From the NCBI GenBank assembly GCA_002385475.1, contig DGDO01000126.1, positions 1-18,044 of the forward strand: DNA of 18,044 nt, written 5' to 3'. The stretch's first letter is position 1; each line of letters begins with the position of its first letter. The stretch is from Candidatus Sordicultor fermentans. GTDB taxonomy: Bacteria; Atribacterota; Atribacteria; Atribacterales; Caldatribacteriaceae. The translations under genes were made by a program, and so were the position numbers. Positions 13,518-18,044 of this stretch are shown in pieces. The notes under the pieces were generated by a model, which saw only the letters and a list, made by a program, of their open reading frames with translations, did not search any database and had not been told where the DNA came from.

Positions 13518-14513
13518 ATGCCTATTAAAAACATCTGGATTACCTACAGTCAGGAAATTCTCGAAAATCAGGAAAAAAGCTATTATAAAACCAGAAGCGA
13601 ACTTAAAGGCAAAACCTTAACCATGATAGAAGAAGCATTGCAAGAAGCAGGATGGGAAGTAAATAAAATCAGTGTAGACCTGCCCTTGCCTCAGTTAACT
13701 GAGTTTTTCTCTCAAAAAATAGACCTGATATTCAATCTTACCATCTGCGTTTCGGGTATTTATAATCAGGCTTTTCTTCCTCTTCTTTTAGATGCCAACG
13801 ACATACCCTATCTGGGGTCTAATTCCGTAGTCCACTCTCTTTGCCTGGACCGTTCTCTGAGCAAACTCTGCTTAAGGGGGATAGGCATACCCACCCCTTC
13901 TTATTTTATATGGTCTTCGAAAGAGGAAATACCAGAAAATCTGGATTTTCCCCTCATCATAAAGCCCCGTTTTCGCTCTCACCAGGAAATAATTAGCGCA
14001 CAATCGGTGGTCTCCAACCAGGAAGAGTTAGAAAGAGAATTACAGAGGGTTTTTTCAGAAACCAGAGACGAAGTGATAGCGGAAAAGTTCTTGACTGGAA
14101 GAGAAATGATGATAGGAATCTGGGGCAACGGGAAAAGCGCCTCCCCCTTACCCATTATGGAGGTTAACGTTTCTCGTCAGGTTCTTCTCTGGGATTTTCA
14201 AACTAAAAATGACAAAGGATATGTAGAAGACGTGTTGTGCCCCGCCCCTCTCAGCGAAGAACAAAAAAACCAGATAGAAAAAATGGCTCTCAAAATTTTC
14301 CAGGAATTGCATATGAGGGATTATGCTACTTTCAAACTGATATTTTCCGAGAAGGAAGAAATACCCTTCTTTTTTGAGCTCAACTCTCTTCCCTCTCTTT
14401 ATTATCGACACAGTGCCTTCCCGGAAATGTGCAACGCCAGTGGAATAGATTATAAAACTATGGTGCAGAAATTAGCCCGGATCGCCGAAGAGAGGGTGGC
14501 CAGGAAACTATGA
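13518..14513 (+). CDS. D-alanine-D-alanine-ligase-like ATP-grasp ligase of unknown substrate
   Basis: ATP-grasp carboxylate-amine ligase fold, 331 aa from ATG (GTG one codon earlier, at 13515, is possible; AGGA sits four bases before the ATG). Seen: DLIFNLTICVSG and NDIPYLGS of the N-terminal domain; GIPTPSYF; ATP-binding FPLIIKPRF (K149); IAEKFLTGREMMIG; and the metal loop FELNSLPS (E287, N289). Compared with DdlB, the R-x-D segment (substrate Arg and one Mg-binding Asp) reads T-F-K at 271-273 in DYATFKLIF, and the N-terminal SAEREVS loop is missing. It is therefore unlikely to be a housekeeping Ddl and more likely ligates another amino acid. It heads a three-gene operon; its stop overlaps the next ATG (ATGA). 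Confidence 0.85.
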   Translation: MPIKNIWITYSQEILENQEKSYYKTRSELKGKTLTMIEEALQEAGWEVNKISVDLPLPQLTEFFSQKIDLIFNLTICVSGIYNQAFLPLLLDANDIPYLGSNSVVHSLCLDRSLSKLCLRGIGIPTPSYFIWSSKEEIPENLDFPLIIKPRFRSHQEIISAQSVVSNQEELERELQRVFSETRDEVIAEKFLTGREMMIGIWGNGKSASPLPIMEVNVSRQVLLWDFQTKNDKGYVEDVLCPAPLSEEQKNQIEKMALKIFQELHMRDYATFKLIFSEKEEIPFFFELNSLPSLYYRHSAFPEMCNASGIDYKTMVQKLARIAEERVARKL

Positions 14514-15613
14514 ACCAGAATCAAGAATTAACTTTTGCCGTGCTGGGAGCAGGACACGGAGGGCAGGCTCTGGCCGCATATCTGAGCCTGAAAGGATTTC
14601 GAGTCAATCTTTTTAACCGCACTCCAGAGCGGATAAACTCTATAAAACTTATGGGAGGAATGCAGGTCGAAGGAGAAATACAAGGCTTCGTTCCTCTCAA
14701 TCTCGTGACTTCTGATATAGAAGAAGCTATCCGGGGTGTAAAAGTGATAATGATAGTGGTTCCTGCCACCGGTCATCGTTATCTGGCCGAGAGATTGAGC
14801 AATTACTTAGAAGACGGCCAGATCATAGTCCTTAATCCTGGGCGCACTGGAGGGGCATTAGAAGTAAAACAGGTTCTAAAAGAAAGGGAGTGTCAGGCTA
14901 AAGTAATAATAGCTGAAGCACAAACATTTATCTTTGCCAGCAGAATTTCTGGCCCAGCTCAGGTGAAGATTTTCAGAATTAAAAATAGCGTGCCGGTAGC
15001 TGCTATCCCTGCTCATCAAACAGTGGAGGTAGTGCAAACCTTAAGAAAAGCTCTTCCTCAATTTGTCCCCGAAGATAACGTTTTGAAAACCAGCTTCAAC
15101 AACATTGGCGCAGTTTTCCATCCCACCATAACCATACTCAATGCCGGTCGTATCGAAAGCACTCACGGAGGATTTGACTACTACATAGAAGGAGTTACCC
15201 CTTCGGTAGCATTGATTTTAGAGGAAGTGGATAAAGAAAGAGTAAAAGTGGGGGAGGCTCTGGGAATAAGAGCAATCACCGCCCGGGAGTGGCTCTATTC
15301 TGCTTATGATGCCCATGGCCGCAATCTTTTTGAAGCCATTCAAAATAACCCGGGATATTACGGAATCAAAGCCCCTTCTACTATTTTTCACCGCTACCTG
15401 ACAGAAGACGTTCCTGCCAGTCTTGTTCCTATCTCTTCCATAGGTCATATGTTAGGAACTCCCACTCCCACAATTGATACCATGATTCACCTTGCCTGTA
15501 TTCTTCATGGAAGAAACTACTGGCAAGAGGGAAGAACGGTGGAAAAATTGGGGCTTAAAGGTTTGAGCGTCAAAGAAATTCGAGAAATGGTGGTAATGGA
15601 GGAAGAAGAATGA
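14510..15613 (+). CDS. NAD/NADP octopine/nopaline (opine) dehydrogenase-family protein
   Basis: The protein is 367 aa. The Rossmann domain begins TFAVLGAGHGGQALAAYL (GAGHGG, 13-18), followed by VIMIVVPATGHR and ILNPGRTGG. The all-helical octopine-dehydrogenase-type C-terminal domain starts near 190, with NNIGAVFHPTITILNAG carrying the conserved His (H204), and FDYYIEGVTPSV. Family members reduce the imine formed from an amino acid and a 2-oxo acid, or run the reverse. Both junctions in this operon are ATGA overlaps, so the three products are made together. Being between a ligase and a B12 mutase-like enzyme suggests an amino acid or opine-like intermediate (inference). The exact substrate is unknown. 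Fold assignment is strong. Confidence 0.88.
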   Translation: MNQNQELTFAVLGAGHGGQALAAYLSLKGFRVNLFNRTPERINSIKLMGGMQVEGEIQGFVPLNLVTSDIEEAIRGVKVIMIVVPATGHRYLAERLSNYLEDGQIIVLNPGRTGGALEVKQVLKERECQAKVIIAEAQTFIFASRISGPAQVKIFRIKNSVPVAAIPAHQTVEVVQTLRKALPQFVPEDNVLKTSFNNIGAVFHPTITILNAGRIESTHGGFDYYIEGVTPSVALILEEVDKERVKVGEALGIRAITAREWLYSAYDAHGRNLFEAIQNNPGYYGIKAPSTIFHRYLTEDVPASLVPISSIGHMLGTPTPTIDTMIHLACILHGRNYWQEGRTVEKLGLKGLSVKEIREMVVMEEEE

Positions 15614-17256
15614 AAACAATTTTAGGAGCATCGCTGGGCAATTGCGTCCATGTGGCTGGCATATATCGCTTTCTGTCTTTGGCTGAGCAATATGGTTACC
15701 AAGCCCATTTTTTAGGCCCGGCTATCCCCACAGAAAAACTGATAGAAGCAATAAAAGAGAAAAAGCCAGAAAGGGTGATAGTGGGCTACCGGTTGAGCGA
15801 AGAGGCAGCCCGGAATATATTCCAGGAGCTCAAAGAAGCTTTGCAAAAAAATCAATTACTGGGCAAATTTATCCTCATTTTAAGCTGCACCCCTGCTTTA
15901 GAAAACGTGGCTCGCCAGACGGGAATTTTCGATTACATATTTACTGGTAAAGAGCGCTTTGAAGAAATAGTACAAAGCATAACCGGACACAAAGAAAGCT
16001 CTCCAGAAGAAAAATATCCTCCTACGCTTCCAGAGAGAATAAAAGCTAAAAGCCCTTTTCCTCTTTTGAGGCATCACTTTGGACTGCCTTCTCTATCTGA
16101 AACCATAGAGGGCGTAGCTCGAATCAGCGAATCCCGGGTTATAGATGTTATCTCCTTAGGCCCAGACCAGAACGCTCAGGAATTTTTTTTCCAGCCTCAC
16201 CTGATGAACGAGGAAAAAAGGGGAGCAGGAGGCGTTCCTCTGCGTCACCCGGAGGATTTAAAAAAAATATACGAGGCTTCTCGCCGGGGGAATTTTCCTC
16301 TCCTGCGCTGCTATAGCGGAACCAATAATCTGGTGGAATGGGCTCACCTTTTGAAAGAAACTATTAACATTGCCTGGGGAGCAGTGCCTCTTATGTGGTA
16401 CAGCCAGTTAGATGGTCGCTCTCAAAGGAGCCTCCCTGTAGCAATTCGGGAAAACCAGGAAGCCATGAGGGCTTATGCTTCACTGGGAGTCCCTCTGGAG
16501 GTGAACGAGTCCCACCAGTGGAGCTTACGCGATGCTCCCGATAGCGTAGCAGCAGCCACCTTTTACCTTGCTGCCTACAACGCCAAAAAAGCCGGAGCTC
16601 GTTATTATATTGCTCAATATATGCTCAACACTCCACCGGGCATATCCCCTCAGGCCGATTTAGCTAAAATGCTGGCTAAAGCGGAGCTCGTAAAAGAGCT
16701 GGAAGGAGAAAGCTTTACTGTTTTTACCCAGACTCGAGGAGGGTTAGCTCATTTCTCTGTAGACCTGAACGTAGCCAAAGGGCAACTGGGGGCTTCCACT
16801 TTCCTGGGTTTATTCCTTCAACCTCAAATCATACACGTAGTTGGTTTTTGTGAAGCCGACCACTTAGCTCATCCGGAAGAAGTAACAGAAAGCGCTCAAA
16901 TAGTAGAAGGAGTGATAAAAGATGCTCTTTTCGGGCTTCCTCAGGTACAAAACGACCCTGTTATTCTTGAAAATAAAGAGAGGATAAAAAGAGAGGCTAA
17001 ATTAATTTTAGAAGCAATTAAAAGAATAGGAAAAGAGGAAGAAGACCCCTGGGCCTCTCCTCAGGTACTGACCCAGGCGGTAGAAGAGGGAATATTAGAT
17101 GCTCCCCATCTACTGGGAAATCCTCACGCACCGGGAAAAGTTAAAACCCGAATCATAGATGGATTTTTAAGAGTAGTTAATGAAAGAGGAGAAATAATAA
17201 CGGAAGAAGAAAGACTGAACCCCCTTCTTCAACGCTTGCGCTTAGAATCATTGTAG
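15610..17256 (+). CDS. Fused B12-binding domain and glutamate mutase epsilon-like TIM barrel protein
   Basis: The protein is 548 aa. Residues 1-125 look like a B12-binding Rossmann domain (GASLGNCVHVAGIYRFLSLA, then HFLGPAIPTEKLI, VIVGYRLS and FTGKERF). The usual DxHxxG reads CVHVAG (12-17): the cobalt-ligating His14 is kept and Asp is replaced by Cys. Residues about 150-548 resemble the MutE/GlmE barrel: LLRCYSGTNN in place of the glutamate-binding ARHGTPD strand, VNESHQW, and a C-terminal GILDAPHLLGN...APGKVKTR segment. In glutamate mutase the two parts are separate subunits; here one chain holds both. Likely a carbon-skeleton mutase on an amino acid-like substrate, substrate unknown. The ATG overlaps the previous stop; its 3' end overlaps the convergent S1 gene by 28 bases. 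Confidence 0.82.
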   Translation: MKTILGASLGNCVHVAGIYRFLSLAEQYGYQAHFLGPAIPTEKLIEAIKEKKPERVIVGYRLSEEAARNIFQELKEALQKNQLLGKFILILSCTPALENVARQTGIFDYIFTGKERFEEIVQSITGHKESSPEEKYPPTLPERIKAKSPFPLLRHHFGLPSLSETIEGVARISESRVIDVISLGPDQNAQEFFFQPHLMNEEKRGAGGVPLRHPEDLKKIYEASRRGNFPLLRCYSGTNNLVEWAHLLKETINIAWGAVPLMWYSQLDGRSQRSLPVAIRENQEAMRAYASLGVPLEVNESHQWSLRDAPDSVAAATFYLAAYNAKKAGARYYIAQYMLNTPPGISPQADLAKMLAKAELVKELEGESFTVFTQTRGGLAHFSVDLNVAKGQLGASTFLGLFLQPQIIHVVGFCEADHLAHPEEVTESAQIVEGVIKDALFGLPQVQNDPVILENKERIKREAKLILEAIKRIGKEEEDPWASPQVLTQAVEEGILDAPHLLGNPHAPGKVKTRIIDGFLRVVNERGEIITEEERLNPLLQRLRLESL

Positions 17257-17591
17257 CGTTTTAAATCAGTAAGTTTTTCCTGGCTTTGTTTTAGAAAACG
17301 GTTCATTTTTTGCTCAAAGACAGCTTTGCTTTTTTCCAATTTTGCCTCGTAGTCCCTATCTTCGTTGACTTTTTTGATGGAAAGATCTATTTTCCCATCA
17401 GGAGCAATGCCAATTACTTTTACCCTTACCTGGTCATTCACCTTCAAATATTCATTGACATCTTTCACAAAATGATTGGAAATTTCCGATATGTGCACCA
17501 AGCCCTTTTTACCATCTTCTAACTCCACAAATGCTCCAAATTTGGTAATACCCACCACTTTACCTTCCACTATGTTACCAACTTCAACCAT
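17229..17591 (-). CDS. S1 RNA-binding domain protein (YabR/general stress protein 13-like)
   Basis: Small RNA-binding protein of 120 aa. The S1 OB-fold spans about 3-72: VGNIVEGKVVGITKFGAFVELEDGKKGLVHISEIS, then LKVNDQVRVKVIGIAPDGKIDLSIKKV. A basic, helical tail (about 75-120, ending NDSKRKR) follows. Related proteins associate with ribosomes or act in stress responses; the role here is inferred. The open frame extends to 17657, but that region contains the promoter, so ATG at 17591, right at the S1 fold, is chosen; GGAGGA lies 13 bases upstream, rather far. It converges on the B12 mutase-like gene, sharing 28 bases, with no terminator visible between them. Confidence 0.9.
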   Translation of the reverse strand: MVEVGNIVEGKVVGITKFGAFVELEDGKKGLVHISEISNHFVKDVNEYLKVNDQVRVKVIGIAPDGKIDLSIKKVNEDRDYEAKLEKSKAVFEQKMNRFLKQSQEKLTDLKRYNDSKRKR

Positions 17592-17628
17592 TAACTTCCA
17601 ACTATCCTCCTTTACAAAAATTGAGTTT

Positions 17629-17679
17629 ATTATACAAACGACGCCCTGAAGTGTCAAGAATTCGAGGGCTCTATGTCAA
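17629..17679 (-). promoter_or_regulatory. Consensus sigma70 promoter of the S1-domain gene with flanking inverted repeat
   Basis: Minus strand: TTGACA (17652-17657), 17 bases, TATAAT (17629-17634), a perfect match. A second TTGACA is at 17674-17679. GCCCT (17643-17647) and AGGGC (17665-17669) form an inverted repeat around the -35 that could bind a regulator. Transcription would start about 30 bases before the ribosome site. Confidence 0.85.
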
Positions 17680-17912
17680 CAACAATCTCCTTTTGATTTG
17701 ATATGAACGGGAAGAGTATTTCTCTCCAATAAATTTCCAACACTTAAAATCATAAAATATTCTCCCCCGCACCTCAACCCTGGTATTATGACTTTTTACT
17801 TAATACGAAAACTGGCAACCTGGTCGCTTAAAATATAGTTAACCGCAAAATCCATTGTAATTAACTCTCACCCGAGCCTCGCCTGATACCTGATGGCAAA
17901 CCATAAGACGGC
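17680..17912. other. Non-coding stretch, nothing recognised
   Basis: AT-rich sequence upstream of the S1 promoter. I see no plausible coding frame, tRNA or terminator. It passes directly into the hairpin repeats at the window end. Confidence 0.5.
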
Positions 17913-17933
17913 AATAGGGGGTAAACCCCTTAT
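17913..17933. repeat. GC-core palindrome, partner of 149-175
   Basis: ATAGGGG (17914-17920) pairs with CCCCTTAT (17926-17933) with one bulged base around GTAAA. It resembles the 149-175 hairpin in stem sequence and in lying next to the GAATGGTTCTA repeats. Confidence 0.35.
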
Positions 17934-17950
17934 GAACCCCTTTCTTATTC

Positions 17951-17972
17951 GTCACCCCTGAATGTCTCTATC
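17951..17972 (+). repeat. Short palindromic intergenic repeat, partial copy 2
   Basis: GTCACCCCTGAATG followed by TCTCTATC matches the left stem and loop of copy 1 with small changes. The right stem arm is lost, and 12 bases later copy 3 begins in the same orientation. Confidence 0.5.
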
Positions 17973-17984
17973 ATCCCCTCAGCT

Positions 17985-18018
17985 GTCATTCCTGAATGGT
18001 TCTATCAGGAATCTAAAT
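17985..18018 (+). repeat. Short palindromic intergenic repeat, copy 3
   Basis: ATTCCT (17988-17993) and AGGAAT (18007-18012) flank a 13-base loop that matches copy 1 in its first 11 bases, GAATGGTTCTA. The flank CTAAAT corresponds to CCAAAT in copy 1. The orientation is the same as copy 1. Confidence 0.6.
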
Positions 18019-18044
18019 TATTTAAGGACAAAAGCCTTTGGATT

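Noticed and set aside
17591..17657. Longer N-terminus for the S1 protein
   Set aside because: The extra 22 codons span the -10 and reach into the -35 of a consensus promoter and add no family sequence.
1..18044. CRISPR array, insertion sequence or prophage
   Set aside because: No regularly spaced repeats with unique spacers and no transposase, integrase or phage structural gene in any frame.

Overview
The window is bacterial chromosomal DNA. It is compact, with mostly overlapping genes, frequent TTG and GTG starts with good Shine-Dalgarno sites, and sigma70-type promoters. No rRNA or phylogenetic marker settles the taxon. The gene mix fits an uncultivated anaerobic, probably diderm lineage: a B12 mutase-like enzyme, a two-domain DAHP synthase of the Thermotoga/Bacillus type, and a sugar aminotransferase/oxidoreductase pair of the kind used for lipid A or surface glycans. 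Both window ends lie in the same family of short hairpin repeats, so the ends may be repeat-induced assembly breaks.

Layout. (1) 1-305: palindromic repeats and a strong bidirectional terminator. (2) 315-875: a monocistronic minus-strand hsp20 with a consensus promoter overlapped by a 13-bp direct repeat. (3) 1062-11762: eleven tightly packed minus-strand genes, transcribed in the order rlmN, aroF (DAHP synthase), tyrA, aroC, DegT aminotransferase, Gfo/Idh oxidoreductase, FAD dehydrogenase, surE, acylphosphatase, pcm, nicotinamidase-like hydrolase, glutamate formiminotransferase. tyrA is split by a frameshift at a run of nine T; counting its two pieces separately there are thirteen reading frames, and counting it once there are twelve genes. 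(4) 11975-12999: ybaK-type deacylase, tadA and tRNA-Ser(CGA), same strand, with the tadA frame ending inside the tRNA gene. (5) 13000-13517: a divergent intergenic region with promoters in both directions and a block of long-range complementary segments that may be a structured RNA. (6) 13518-17256: a plus-strand operon of three translationally coupled genes: a D-Ala-D-Ala-ligase-like ATP-grasp enzyme, an octopine/opine dehydrogenase-family enzyme, and a fused B12-binding plus glutamate-mutase-like protein. (7) 17229-17679: a convergent S1-domain RNA-binding protein with its own consensus promoter. (8) 17680-18044: non-coding, ending in repeats.

How the genes work together. aroF, tyrA and aroC supply the entry step, the chorismate step and the tyrosine branch of aromatic synthesis. 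The aminotransferase and oxidoreductase probably make a 3-amino sugar nucleotide. surE, acylphosphatase and pcm are housekeeping/repair functions. rlmN, ybaK and tadA serve translation and its fidelity. The best candidate for an undescribed system is the three-gene plus-strand cassette: a B12-dependent rearrangement, an opine-type redox step and an ATP-dependent ligation encoded together, with active-site departures in two of the three proteins. Its substrate cannot be told from sequence alone.
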